Source of the DNA: Porphyromonadaceae bacterium UBA7555
Lineage (GTDB): Bacteria; Bacteroidota; Bacteroidia; Bacteroidales; Muribaculaceae
Direction of reading: 5' to 3'
DNA length: 64,000 bases
NCBI GenBank assembly: GCA_002478045.1
Contig: DLLT01000017.1
Location: 1-64,000, forward strand
Part shown: positions 8,762 to 17,562 of the stretch, piece after piece
How positions within the stretch are numbered: the stretch's first letter is position 1
Layout of the letters: each line of letters opens with the position of its first letter
Notes under the pieces: model-generated
What the model saw: only the letters and a program-made list of their open reading frames with translations
Database searches by the model: none
What the model was told of the DNA's origin: nothing
Program-made: the position numbers and the translations under genes

Positions 8762-10867
8762 TTAGTTGTCTCCATTGAATGGCGGAGGCGTGGTCTGTGA
8801 AGATGACGTTGATGGCTCGGTTGCATCGGTTGCATTGTTTTCACTATTGTCTGCGGATACGGTGCCATCGTTTTGCCCCTCTTTTTCATCCTTCTCGGAA
8901 GCGTCATCATCATTTTCTGTATTTTTGTTGAGCGCCATAATCTCGTCATTGCGCGATGTCCATTGACGCGGACCGAAAATGGCTTCTACATCGGCAGTAA
9001 AGATTACTTCTCGACTGTATAGTTCATCGGCAAGTTGACCAAGACCTTCTTTATATTGAGCCAGAATGTTCTTGGCGCGTTCATATTGTTCGTTTATGAT
9101 GCGTGATACCTCGCTGTCTATGATTTGCGCGCGGCCCTCACTATAAGGTTTGGTGAATGCATAATCTTGCCCCGTCGAATCATAGTAGCTGATATTGGGG
9201 ATTTTGGAACTCATGCCATATAGTGAGACATAGGAATATGCAACCTTGGTAGCTCGTTCAAGGTCATTGAGCGCACCTGTAGTTACCTGTCCTATCACCA
9301 GGTCTTCTGCGGCACGTCCGCCAAGCAGCGAGCAAATTTGATCAAGCAGTGCCTGTGCCGGCACAAGCTGACGTTCTTCCGGAACATACCATGCTGCGCC
9401 CAACGCTTTGCCGCGAGGCACTATGGTCACTTTTATTAGTGGGTCTCCATAGCGTAGATGCCATGACACAGTGGCATGCCCGGCCTCGTGTACGGCGATG
9501 CCACGCTTTTCTTCGGAGGTGGTAATCTTGTTTTTCTTTTCAAGTCCGCCTATTATTCGATCAATGGCTGCATTGAAGTCTTCGAAGCTGACAATGTTTT
9601 TGTCGTGACGTGCTGCTATGAGCGCGGCTTCGTTACATACGTTAGCGATATCTGCACCTGAAAATCCGGCTGTTTGTCGTGCAAGCAGGTCAATGTCGAG
9701 CTTTTCATCATATTTTATGTCACGCAGGTGGACCTTGAATATGGCCACACGATCATTGACATCGGGCAGATCTACATATATCTGTCGGTCAAAGCGCCCG
9801 GCTCGTAGCAGCGCCTTATCAAGGATGTCTACGCGGTTGGTTGCTGCAAGACAGATTACGCCGCTATTGCTACCAAAGCCATCCATCTCGGTAAGCAGCT
9901 GGTTGAGTGTATTCTCGCGTTCATCGTTGCTGCCCATATTGGCGTTGCGTCCGCGTGCACGGCCTACGGCATCAATCTCGTCAATGAATATGATACATGG
10001 CGCCTTTTCTTTGGCCTGTCTGAATAGATCTCGCACGCGTGATGCACCTACGCCGACAAACATCTCCACAAAATCACTACCACTCATGCTGAAGAATGGA
10101 ACGTTAGCTTCTCCGGCAACGGCTTTTGCCAAAAGGGTTTTACCTGTTCCGGGAGGGCCTACCAACAGCGCACCCTTGGGTATTTTGCCGCCAAGATTGG
10201 TGTAACGTGCCGGATTTTTAAGAAATTCAACGATTTCCTCAACCTCGGTTTTGGCTTCTTGCAACCCGGCAACGTCTTGAAATGTCACCTTGTTGTCGTT
10301 ATCCTTGTCGAATATCTTGGCTTTGGATTTGCCCACATTGAAGACGCTGTTGCCACCGGCGCCTCCGGCTGCGCTGCTCATGCGTCGCATAAGCAGGAAC
10401 CATAATCCGACCAAGAGGATTATAGGACCGAATGTAAGCAAAATGGTGCTTAGTGCACTGGACTTGCGATATTCAATGGTCATCGACTTGGAAATCTCAC
10501 CGTTAGCCTTGGCTTTGTCTATCTTGTCACTAAGTTTGTCTACATTAGGTATGACCGTAGTGACAATGGCATCTGATTTGTTTGTTGAGGTATATTGGTC
10601 TTTGAATAGCTGCTTGGCCATAGGAGCGGACAGTACGCCTTCGGCTTCGTTTTTGTCTATGTAGACGACCATCTTCGTAAAACCGCCTTTGTATAGGTAG
10701 CTCTCGAATGTCGAGTAATCCACTTCGCGGTTCATTGAATTGCCGTCAATATAGTACATGCCGAAAAGAAACATTATAATGACGGCGTACATCCAAAACA
10801 TGCTGAACCCAAAGCGGTTCTTAGGTCGTTTGGCGTTAGGGCGTGACCCCATAGGTGGTATAGGCAT
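8762..10867 (-). CDS. ftsH: ATP-dependent zinc metalloprotease FtsH
   Basis: Inner-membrane AAA+ protease that degrades misfolded membrane proteins and some regulators. The order is as in the family: a TM segment at about 22-40, a periplasmic domain, a second TM at about 140-160, AAA+ with Walker A GPPGTGKT at 237-244 and Walker B FIDEID at about 294-299, and the zinc protease motif HEAGH at 460-464 with the third ligand Asp535. At 701 aa it is slightly long because of a Ser/Thr/Asp/Glu/Pro-rich tail of about 50 residues. It follows rsfS by 54 bp and precedes prfA. Confidence 0.98.
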   Translation of the reverse strand: MPIPPMGSRPNAKRPKNRFGFSMFWMYAVIIMFLFGMYYIDGNSMNREVDYSTFESYLYKGGFTKMVVYIDKNEAEGVLSAPMAKQLFKDQYTSTNKSDAIVTTVIPNVDKLSDKIDKAKANGEISKSMTIEYRKSSALSTILLTFGPIILLVGLWFLLMRRMSSAAGGAGGNSVFNVGKSKAKIFDKDNDNKVTFQDVAGLQEAKTEVEEIVEFLKNPARYTNLGGKIPKGALLVGPPGTGKTLLAKAVAGEANVPFFSMSGSDFVEMFVGVGASRVRDLFRQAKEKAPCIIFIDEIDAVGRARGRNANMGSNDERENTLNQLLTEMDGFGSNSGVICLAATNRVDILDKALLRAGRFDRQIYVDLPDVNDRVAIFKVHLRDIKYDEKLDIDLLARQTAGFSGADIANVCNEAALIAARHDKNIVSFEDFNAAIDRIIGGLEKKNKITTSEEKRGIAVHEAGHATVSWHLRYGDPLIKVTIVPRGKALGAAWYVPEERQLVPAQALLDQICSLLGGRAAEDLVIGQVTTGALNDLERATKVAYSYVSLYGMSSKIPNISYYDSTGQDYAFTKPYSEGRAQIIDSEVSRIINEQYERAKNILAQYKEGLGQLADELYSREVIFTADVEAIFGPRQWTSRNDEIMALNKNTENDDDASEKDEKEGQNDGTVSADNSENNATDATEPSTSSSQTTPPPFNGDN

Positions 10868-10921
10868 CTTAGTGTCTTGTCGTTGTTGGAAAATTTGTGG
10901 TCTGTATTACTTTATCTCGCA

Positions 10922-11281
10922 TCAGTCTAAGTCAGGAATATCGGTGATATTGGCATCACTCCACAATTCCTCGAGGTTGTAGCGCAGGCGTGCTTCCGGA
11001 AGAAATATATGCACAAGTGTGTCACCATAATCTATCACAATCCATTCGCTATTGGAATACCCGTCATAGTTGTAGGGCTTCGTATCGCCATGCTCAAGCA
11101 CATAATCTCGCACGCTGTCTGCTATGGCACTTACTTGCGTGGGCGAACTGCCTTGGGCGATGATAAATTTGGGCGTGGCTGCCGATTCGATATGGCTCAT
11201 ATCTACTATGGTGATGCCGCGTCCTTTGCGCTCTTGTATTCCTTCAATAATCAGTTGATGTATATCTATATCTTGTTTCAT
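10922..11281 (-). CDS. rsfS: Ribosomal silencing factor RsfS (Iojap family)
   Basis: A 119-aa protein of the RsfS/Iojap (DUF143) family, which binds ribosomal protein L14 and blocks subunit joining in slow growth. Seen: the conserved core from GITIVDMSH through the AGSSPTQVSAIADSV-like helix (here AQGSSPTQVSAIADSV) and the C-terminal SEWIVIDYGDTLVHIFLPEAR segment. It is the first gene of a minus-strand run with ftsH, prfA and pyrF and has a -7 box 63 nt upstream. Confidence 0.95.
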   Translation of the reverse strand: MKQDIDIHQLIIEGIQERKGRGITIVDMSHIESAATPKFIIAQGSSPTQVSAIADSVRDYVLEHGDTKPYNYDGYSNSEWIVIDYGDTLVHIFLPEARLRYNLEELWSDANITDIPDLD

Positions 11282-11343
11282 TATCTTTTTAATGTGCTGT
11301 GTTGTGAGGTACCCATTGTACCTTAAGTCTGCGTTTTATCATA

Positions 11344-11351
11344 CAAAGTTA
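11344..11351 (-). promoter_or_regulatory. -7 box of the rsfS-ftsH-prfA-pyrF run
   Basis: Minus-strand TAACTTTG matches TAnnTTTG exactly and lies 63 nt before rsfS. A TTG is present upstream, but at only about 12 nt spacing. Confidence 0.5.
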
Positions 11352-11408
11352 CGTCTTTTTTGTCAATGGGTAGTCTGTATGTTGCTATCATTGTTTTAAT
11401 AAACAATA

Positions 11409-11441
11409 ATTAAGCATAAATTAAGCATAAATTAAGCATAA
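11409..11441. repeat. Three tandem copies of an 11-bp unit
   Basis: ATTAAGCATAA is repeated three times without gaps (11409-11419, 11420-11430, 11431-11441) between the permease stop and the rsfS promoter. The unit is about one helical turn, so every copy shows the same DNA face. A 7-bp hairpin (11390-11407) overlaps its left edge. Confidence 0.85.
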
Positions 11442-11473
11442 ATATCCCTTAAGTGCCGTTATCTACACCGAAA

Positions 11474-12745
11474 TTACTCATATCGAAGTGTCTTGGCGGG
11501 CGAAATGCGACCGGCTACTTTTGCCGGAAGTATCAGCACACACCATGCCAAAATGGCTACGCCGACATTTATCATAAGTATCCCGGCCCAGTCAAAGGTG
11601 TAGGGTACTTTGTCTAAGTAATACATCTCGGGGTCAAGACCTATAATATGCCAGCGCTCTTGCACATAGCCGAAGCCCAATCCAACAAGATTGCCGATGA
11701 TGATGCCCCACCCCACAAGACGCATGCAAATCCGGACAAAAATTGCGTCTACATATCTGCGTGTGGCGCCTATTGAGCGCAGGATACCAATAGCTTGTAT
11801 TTTGTCTAAAATAATGATGAATAGACTCGAAATAAGCGTGAGACTACCAACACAGCACATTAGAATAAAGATTACGATGACATTTGTGTCCAAAAGCTCA
11901 AGCCAATTGAGGTATATTGCCCCGGTATGAGTAATATTGTCCACTATGGGTACTTCGGGCATCCCGAGATTTTGCGCATGGTCTATAAGTGCTTGCTGTA
12001 GTGCCTGAGCCTTGTTTGATACGGTTTTTTGTGACAAGCCGTTAATCTCTATTATATTGCCGGTATTCTCGCTCACTTTGTTCAGCTTCTGAAGCATCCG
12101 AAGACTACCATAGGCTACTGTATGATCGTATTCGCTAAAGCCCGAATTGTAGATGGCGGCAATCTTCATCGGCCTGGCCTTAATGGCTCTGTTTATAAAG
12201 AAACATGCTGTAATTTTGTCCCCAATATCGAGGTGCAGTCTGGATGCTGTATAGGATGATATAACGATATGGTTGTCTGTCGTAGTATCTTTTATATAGG
12301 TGGGCATGACGCCTTTGATTATGTTTTTTCGCTCAAAGGTGGTGTCGTGTGCATCATCATATCCGTAGATTATAATGGCTGCAAAATCGTCTGTGGTTTT
12401 AAGTATTGCCGGCTGCCTATATGCCAATGTGGTAGACGAGTGCGGCATAATGCTGTCAATAGTTCGGCGTAATGCGGCATCACAGGTGATTGTACTATCT
12501 GTACGTCCGGTCATATAGGAATATGCCGGTGTGATATTTATCTGGGCTTCAAAGCCTGAAAGTTTGGCTTTAATGTCGTGCTTGAAGCCGAGTGCAATCC
12601 CAAGGGTAAGTAGCATAACAGCAACGGCGCATGTCACACCGGCAATAGCGATGATGCTGCCGGTGAGAGTGCTTCGCGTTCCACCGATATGACTTAATCG
12701 GCCGGAAATCCATCTTCCGGAAGATACCTTCATGCCGGAGGTCAT
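11474..12745 (-). CDS. FtsX-type ABC transporter permease (LolC/LolE-like)
   Basis: A 423-aa inner-membrane permease of the MacB/FtsX superfamily. Seen: one TM at the N-terminus (IIAIAGVTCAVAVMLLTLGIA), a periplasmic domain of about 200 residues, and three TM segments in the C-terminal half, with the family motif IGILRSIGATRRYV between two of them. Homologues pull lipoproteins from the inner membrane or move other substrates with an ATPase; no cognate ATPase gene is adjacent. I chose the ATG at 12745 because it forms an ATGA overlap with the nadE stop (12742-12744). In-frame ATGs at 12769 and 12757 are also possible. The LolC/E assignment is by fold only. Confidence 0.87.
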   Translation of the reverse strand: MTSGMKVSSGRWISGRLSHIGGTRSTLTGSIIAIAGVTCAVAVMLLTLGIALGFKHDIKAKLSGFEAQINITPAYSYMTGRTDSTITCDAALRRTIDSIMPHSSTTLAYRQPAILKTTDDFAAIIIYGYDDAHDTTFERKNIIKGVMPTYIKDTTTDNHIVISSYTASRLHLDIGDKITACFFINRAIKARPMKIAAIYNSGFSEYDHTVAYGSLRMLQKLNKVSENTGNIIEINGLSQKTVSNKAQALQQALIDHAQNLGMPEVPIVDNITHTGAIYLNWLELLDTNVIVIFILMCCVGSLTLISSLFIIILDKIQAIGILRSIGATRRYVDAIFVRICMRLVGWGIIIGNLVGLGFGYVQERWHIIGLDPEMYYLDKVPYTFDWAGILMINVGVAILAWCVLILPAKVAGRISPAKTLRYE

Positions 12746-14691
12746 AACTTTTGACATTCTTCGAGCCATAGTGCCGAATTAGCATCGCTGGGCATACGCC
12801 AGTCTCCGCGTGGCGATAGGCAAACCGAGCCTACCTTGGGACCGTCAGGAAGGCAAGAGCGCTTGAACTGTTGGTTGAAAAAACGTCGTATAAATATTGT
12901 TAACCACTTCTTTATCGTAAAATCATCGTACTTGTCGCCAAGCGCTGTACGTGCCATATAGTATATACGAGAAGGACCAAATCCGTAGCGCAGTATGTAG
13001 TATAAGAAGAAGTCATGCAGCTCGTATGGCCCGACGAGGTCTTCTGTTTTTTGCGTGATATTATCGTGGCAGTCAGCCGGTATCAACTCAGGACTTATCG
13101 GGGTGTCTATGATGTCGGCGAGTACATCATACAGCTTAGTATCTCCATTATCTTGTGCCTGATGTGCGAAGGCGCTTACGAGGTGGCGCACAAGCGTCTT
13201 GGGTACACCGGCATTGACGGCATACATGGACATGTGGTCGCCGTTATATGTGGCCCATCCTAACGCTAATTCCGAGAGATCGCCTGTGCCGAGAACCATA
13301 CCTCCGCATTGGTTGGCTATATCCATAAGTATTTGCGTGCGCTCGCGTGCCTGACTGTTTTCGTAGGTGATGTCCCGCATTTCGGGGTCGTGACCGATAT
13401 CTTTGAAGTGCTGCATCACTGCTTCGCGTATTGAAATCTCGCGTGTCGTAATTCCGAGATGACGCATCAAGTCTATGGCGTTGTTGTATGTACGTCCTGT
13501 AGTGCCGAAACCGGGCATAGTTACGCCGATAATATCCTTTCGCTCAATACCGAGGCTATCGAAAGCATGTACTGCCACCAATAGCGCCAACGTGGAATCC
13601 AGTCCACCGGAGATGCCGATTACGAGACTACGAGTATGGGTGGCTTCCAGACGTTTGCTCAACCCGACAGACTGAATATTGATTATGTCTAAACAGCGTT
13701 TGCCTCGACTGTCTGTATCGTAAGGTACAAATGGCAGTGGCTGTATCTTGCGTATTAGTGTCTCGCCTAAATCGTCAAGGGGCTTTGCTTCTATATCTAT
13801 TATGTGTATTGCGTTCGCTGTTTGTGCAGTTGCGCAATCGTGAAATGAGCCGCAGTGTATACGGTCGCGACGTATTGCGCGAATATCAATATCGGCTATT
13901 TCATAATGCGATTGACGTTGCCATCGCTGTGCTTGGGCGAGTATGCTTCCATTTTCGGCAATCATAGCGATGCCGTCAAATACAAGGTCGGTGGACGATT
14001 CACCGTATCCGCAGGAGGAGTATACGTATGCACATATACATCGCGCTGATTGCTGTTTGATCAAATCGGTAAGATATTCATATTTACCTACTAGAGTATC
14101 TGAAGCAGAAAGGTTGAAAATTACTTCTGCTCCTGCCATAGCAAGACGACTGCTTGGCGGTATTGCTGTCCAAAGGTCTTCGCATATCTCGATAGCAAAG
14201 CACACTCCATCTACTCTCAAGAGTATTGATGCTGATAATGGAACTTTTTGTCCGGCAAATTCTATTGTCGTGTCAATGTTTTGGCCTGATGTCCACCACC
14301 GTTTCTCATAGAATTCGTTGTAATTGGGTATATAAATTTTTGGAATAAGTGCTTTAAGCCTGCCATTGCAAATAACTGCGGCACAGTTGTATAGCGCGGT
14401 ACATAATCTAACGGGAACTCCGACGATGATTACGCAGTTAATTGTACGCGATGCGGTTATAATGGCCCCAATTGCCGTTTCGGCGGCTTCCTGCAATACA
14501 TCGTTATGAAACAGGTCTCCGCACGTGTAACTTGTAATGCATAGTTCGGGAAATGCGGCGATGCGTACATGTTTGGATGCAAGTTCGCGAGCCATAGATA
14601 TAATAGCTTCTGTATTGGAACGTACATCGCCTACCGAAACAGGCGGTACCGCTGAAGCGACTCTGAAGTATCCTTGCTGAGAGGGTGTCAT
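12742..14691 (-). CDS. nadE: Glutamine-dependent NAD+ synthetase
   Basis: Amidates nicotinate adenine dinucleotide to NAD+, using ammonia released from glutamine. At 649 aa this is the two-domain type. The N-terminal nitrilase-like glutaminase has Glu49, Lys118 and Cys170 (in EICEDLW). The synthetase domain has the ATP pyrophosphatase loop SGGLDST at 361-367 and a [12 protein letters not shown] motif. The stop overlaps the start of the permease gene by 4 bp, so translational coupling is likely although the functions are unrelated. No clear promoter is visible upstream. Confidence 0.97.
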   Translation of the reverse strand: MTPSQQGYFRVASAVPPVSVGDVRSNTEAIISMARELASKHVRIAAFPELCITSYTCGDLFHNDVLQEAAETAIGAIITASRTINCVIIVGVPVRLCTALYNCAAVICNGRLKALIPKIYIPNYNEFYEKRWWTSGQNIDTTIEFAGQKVPLSASILLRVDGVCFAIEICEDLWTAIPPSSRLAMAGAEVIFNLSASDTLVGKYEYLTDLIKQQSARCICAYVYSSCGYGESSTDLVFDGIAMIAENGSILAQAQRWQRQSHYEIADIDIRAIRRDRIHCGSFHDCATAQTANAIHIIDIEAKPLDDLGETLIRKIQPLPFVPYDTDSRGKRCLDIINIQSVGLSKRLEATHTRSLVIGISGGLDSTLALLVAVHAFDSLGIERKDIIGVTMPGFGTTGRTYNNAIDLMRHLGITTREISIREAVMQHFKDIGHDPEMRDITYENSQARERTQILMDIANQCGGMVLGTGDLSELALGWATYNGDHMSMYAVNAGVPKTLVRHLVSAFAHQAQDNGDTKLYDVLADIIDTPISPELIPADCHDNITQKTEDLVGPYELHDFFLYYILRYGFGPSRIYYMARTALGDKYDDFTIKKWLTIFIRRFFNQQFKRSCLPDGPKVGSVCLSPRGDWRMPSDANSALWLEECQKL

Positions 14692-14779
14692 TTATTATAT
14701 ATTTATATGGTTATTCGGCCTATCGGAATTGTGAAAGGCACATTATCCCGAATTAGACCGAATAGTCGTTTTATATTCT

Positions 14780-15772
14780 TTATTTCTTTGAATTCTTGCT
14801 GCTTTTGGAGGTCTTTGAGGATTTGCTGCTCTTTGTAGACTTGGATGTCTTTGATGTTTTGCAAGAAGACTTGCTTGACTTACCGGATTTTGTCGATTTG
14901 GAAGTCTTGGATGATTTGCTGTTTTTGGATGTGGTCGCCGTGGATGTGTTATTGTAGTCGGCTTGAGTCTTTCCGGCCAAAGTGGTCAAGTCGTATCCGT
15001 CTTTCTTGCATTTTTTCTCCATGCGTTCGATGCGCTTTTCCAGTTGGGGATGGGAACTGAAAAGCTGATTGATCATATTGGAGCCGTTCGAAGATGTGCC
15101 TTCAAGTTGTTTCAGTTTTTTGAACGATGCAGCCATTGCGGCGGGGTTTTTGCCGTGTTTCTTCAGGAAATCGTAGCCGTAATCATCGGCGTTATTTTCC
15201 TGTTTTTGCGAATAGCGTGCGTTGACAAGGGCTTCGCCCAATTGGCCGAGTTGCGAATCTGTAAGTTGTGCCACTACGCCACCTCTTGATGCGATGCCGT
15301 CTTTAAGCGCCGAGGTCATCAATGCAGTCTGGAACGCCTTGCGCGAATCGCGGTGTGCCACGTGGCCCATTTCGTGCCCGATAACGCCTAACAATTCATT
15401 ATCATCCATAGCGTCCATCAAAGCTGAGTATACGCGTACGCTACCGTCTGCACATGCAAAAGCATTGACTTCGGTAGCTTCGTAGACCTTGAAATTAAGG
15501 GGCGTTCCCTCAACATCGGTCAAGCCTTGAGTGAGCGTACGCAGGCGAATGACGTATGGCGACGTCTCGGGCAGTACTTTATTTATCGAGTCGCTATGCT
15601 GTATGTATTCGTGTACATAGGCGTTGATTTGCTCATCGCTGAGGGTGAATGCCTGTATGGCTTTTTGTGCTCCGCTAACCAGTCGCGAAAAGTCTATCTG
15701 TGCTTGGGCGGTAGGCACGGCGGCTGCAAGTATTGCGATGACTGCAATAAAATTTTTTATGGTCTTTTTCAT
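14780..15772 (-). CDS. Exported M48-family metalloprotease with a Ser/Lys-rich tail
   Basis: 330 aa with a signal peptide (1-25) and an M48 peptidase domain: zinc motif HEMGH at 133-137, and a downstream NNADDYG sequence carrying the third ligand region. Similar periplasmic proteins (BepA/YfgC type) handle outer-membrane protein quality control. The last 60 residues or so are almost only Ser, Lys and Thr, built from short SKS/SKT steps with one Cys. That tail is not part of the family. It is 88 bp upstream of nadE and 80 bp downstream of lptB on the same strand, so it could belong to the udk-lptB unit. Confidence 0.9.
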   Translation of the reverse strand: MKKTIKNFIAVIAILAAAVPTAQAQIDFSRLVSGAQKAIQAFTLSDEQINAYVHEYIQHSDSINKVLPETSPYVIRLRTLTQGLTDVEGTPLNFKVYEATEVNAFACADGSVRVYSALMDAMDDNELLGVIGHEMGHVAHRDSRKAFQTALMTSALKDGIASRGGVVAQLTDSQLGQLGEALVNARYSQKQENNADDYGYDFLKKHGKNPAAMAASFKKLKQLEGTSSNGSNMINQLFSSHPQLEKRIERMEKKCKKDGYDLTTLAGKTQADYNNTSTATTSKNSKSSKTSKSTKSGKSSKSSCKTSKTSKSTKSSKSSKTSKSSKNSKK

Positions 15773-15852
15773 TGTTTATGGTCGTTTATTTTGAAAAAGA
15801 ATTATTTGTTCGGCGGGTTATCTCGTATACAAGACACGTGATATTCTGTGTA

Positions 15853-16704
15853 TTAATATACAAAGTCGCGACCGAGGTATTTTTCACGTACCACGGGATT
15901 TTCGGCCAATTGGCGCGATGTGCCTTGGTAGAGTATACGGCCTTCGAATAGCAGGTAGGCACGATCTGTAATACTCAGTGTGGCGTGGGGATTGTGGTCG
16001 GTAATCAGAATGCCGATATTCTTTTCTTTAAGTTTGACGACTACGGATTGAATATCTTCGACAGCTATGGGATCGACTCCTGCAAAGGGCTCGTCAAGCA
16101 TTATGAATTTCGGATCTATAGCAAGGCAACGTGCTATCTCAGTACGACGTCTTTCGCCGCCACTCAATCGACTTCCGAGGTTGTGCCTTACTTTTTGGAG
16201 ATTGAATTCGTCTATAAGGCTTTCGAGCTTAGCTTTTTGGTATTCTTTGGGCTTGCCTGTCATCTCTAGTACTGCACGGATGTTGTCTTCTACACTAAGG
16301 CTGCGAAAAACCGAGGCGTCCTGCGGCAGATAGGCAATGCCGCATTGCGCACGCCTATAAACGGGATAAGAGGTGATATCGGTATCATTGAGGTATATAC
16401 GCCCGGCATTGGGCCTTATCAGACCGGTGGTCATATAGAAGGTCGTTGTTTTGCCCGCTCCGTTGGGACCGAGCAGTCCGACAATCTCGCCTTTGGTGAC
16501 ATTTATTGACACATGGTCAACAACTGTGCGTTTGCCGTAGATCTTCACAAGGTCATCCGTACGCAGCATTGCTTCGCTGTCATCATCTTCCATCGGACTT
16601 GCCGAGTCCGCAACTATTGCTTTGTAGTCATCGCCTCGGCCTTTCTTGCCGATATGCGGAAGGACTATTTTGGGCAGCGAAAACTTGGGTACTGAAATCT
16701 TCAT
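15853..16704 (-). CDS. lptB: LPS export ABC transporter ATP-binding protein LptB
   Basis: ATPase that powers lipopolysaccharide extraction by LptFGC. Seen: Walker A GPNGAGKTT at 79-87, signature LSGGERRR, Walker B FIMLDEPFAGVDP, and the LptB-typical ITDHN switch. At 283 aa it exceeds the usual roughly 240 aa because of about 45 extra N-terminal residues (basic, then acidic) before MLRTDDLVKIYG. In-frame ATGs at residues 38 and 46 offer a shorter protein. It starts 10 bp after the udk stop, so the two form an operon. Confidence 0.95.
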   Translation of the reverse strand: MKISVPKFSLPKIVLPHIGKKGRGDDYKAIVADSASPMEDDDSEAMLRTDDLVKIYGKRTVVDHVSINVTKGEIVGLLGPNGAGKTTTFYMTTGLIRPNAGRIYLNDTDITSYPVYRRAQCGIAYLPQDASVFRSLSVEDNIRAVLEMTGKPKEYQKAKLESLIDEFNLQKVRHNLGSRLSGGERRRTEIARCLAIDPKFIMLDEPFAGVDPIAVEDIQSVVVKLKEKNIGILITDHNPHATLSITDRAYLLFEGRILYQGTSRQLAENPVVREKYLGRDFVY

Positions 16705-16714
16705 GTCGGATAAT

Positions 16715-17344
16715 TTATTGTGGCGTATTGTGCGAACGGCGTAGTCGGCTTTCTATATAGTCTGTCAGCAAGTTGATGGCAACGGTGTTGCTTCCGCCTT
16801 GAGGCACAATAAGATCAGCATAACGCTTGGACGGCTCAATATGTTGCATGTGCATAGGTTTGAGCACGCCTTGGTAACGGTCAATAACCATTTGCGGTGT
16901 ACGACCGCGCTGGATGCAGTCACGCGCTATGACTCGTATGAGACGATCGTCCGGGTCTGCGTCTACAAATACCTTGACGTCCATCATCTCGCGCAAGGAG
17001 GGTTCGCACAAAACCAAAATACCTTCGACTATGACAACTTCACGCGGCTCTACGTGTACCACTTCGGGCTGGCGTGTGCATGTCAGATACGAATATGTGG
17101 GCATTTCGACACTTTGGCCATGACGGAGCATATCCAAGTGCTTACGCAGCAACGGCCATTCGATGGCGGCAGGTTCGTCAAAATTGATTTTGCTGCGTTC
17201 TTCGGGCGGAATATGGCTGGAGTCTTTGTAGTATGAGTCTTGCGGCAATACTGCGACTTCACCGGGAGGAAGAGCGTTGATGATCTTATTTACGACTGTG
17301 GTCTTGCCCGAGCCGGTTCCACCGGCTATACCTATGATAAGCAT
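16715..17344 (-). CDS. udk: Uridine kinase
   Basis: Pyrimidine salvage: phosphorylates uridine and cytidine to UMP and CMP. At 209 aa it is the usual size. The P-loop GGTGSGKTT is at residues 8-16, followed by the DSYYKD substrate loop and the HPxA-equivalent NFDEPAAIEW segment. It is first in the udk-lptB operon, with a -7 box at 17421-17428. Confidence 0.96.
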   Translation of the reverse strand: MLIIGIAGGTGSGKTTVVNKIINALPPGEVAVLPQDSYYKDSSHIPPEERSKINFDEPAAIEWPLLRKHLDMLRHGQSVEMPTYSYLTCTRQPEVVHVEPREVVIVEGILVLCEPSLREMMDVKVFVDADPDDRLIRVIARDCIQRGRTPQMVIDRYQGVLKPMHMQHIEPSKRYADLIVPQGGSNTVAINLLTDYIESRLRRSHNTPQ

Positions 17345-17420
17345 ATCTGTTTCAGATGATTGGGTTGTGCATACAAATTATTTGACGCCACCATAATAGA
17401 CAACGCCTTACTTTTTTCAG

Positions 17421-17428
17421 CAAAAATA
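17421..17428 (-). promoter_or_regulatory. -7 box of udk-lptB
   Basis: Minus-strand TATTTTTG fits TAnnTTTG, 77 nt before udk. No clear -33 element. Confidence 0.45.
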
Positions 17429-17482
17429 CGAATAATTTTTTGATTGGAAGCTCTCTCGGCAGTCTTTTGTATACACAAATTT

Positions 17483-17530
17483 CCGGCCCGACAATCGTCC
17501 GAATGTGTAATCGGATGACTATCGGGCCGG
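17483..17530 (-). terminator. Long hairpin terminator of the outer-membrane barrel gene
   Basis: A 48-nt inverted repeat forms a stem of about 19 bp with one mismatch and a few G-T wobbles; the outer 9 bp (CCGGCCCGA/TCGGGCCGG) are perfect. It starts 33 nt past the stop of the minus-strand gene. The U-tract is weak (AAATTTGTG), so function as a terminator is likely but not certain. Confidence 0.7.
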
Positions 17531-17562
17531 CTCAAAGGTGTATCTTATTATTTATCGCTGTA

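Noticed and set aside
11390..11441. AT-rich tandem repeat as an origin unwinding element
   Set aside because: No DnaA boxes nearby, and rsfS-ftsH promoter context explains the AT-rich DNA.
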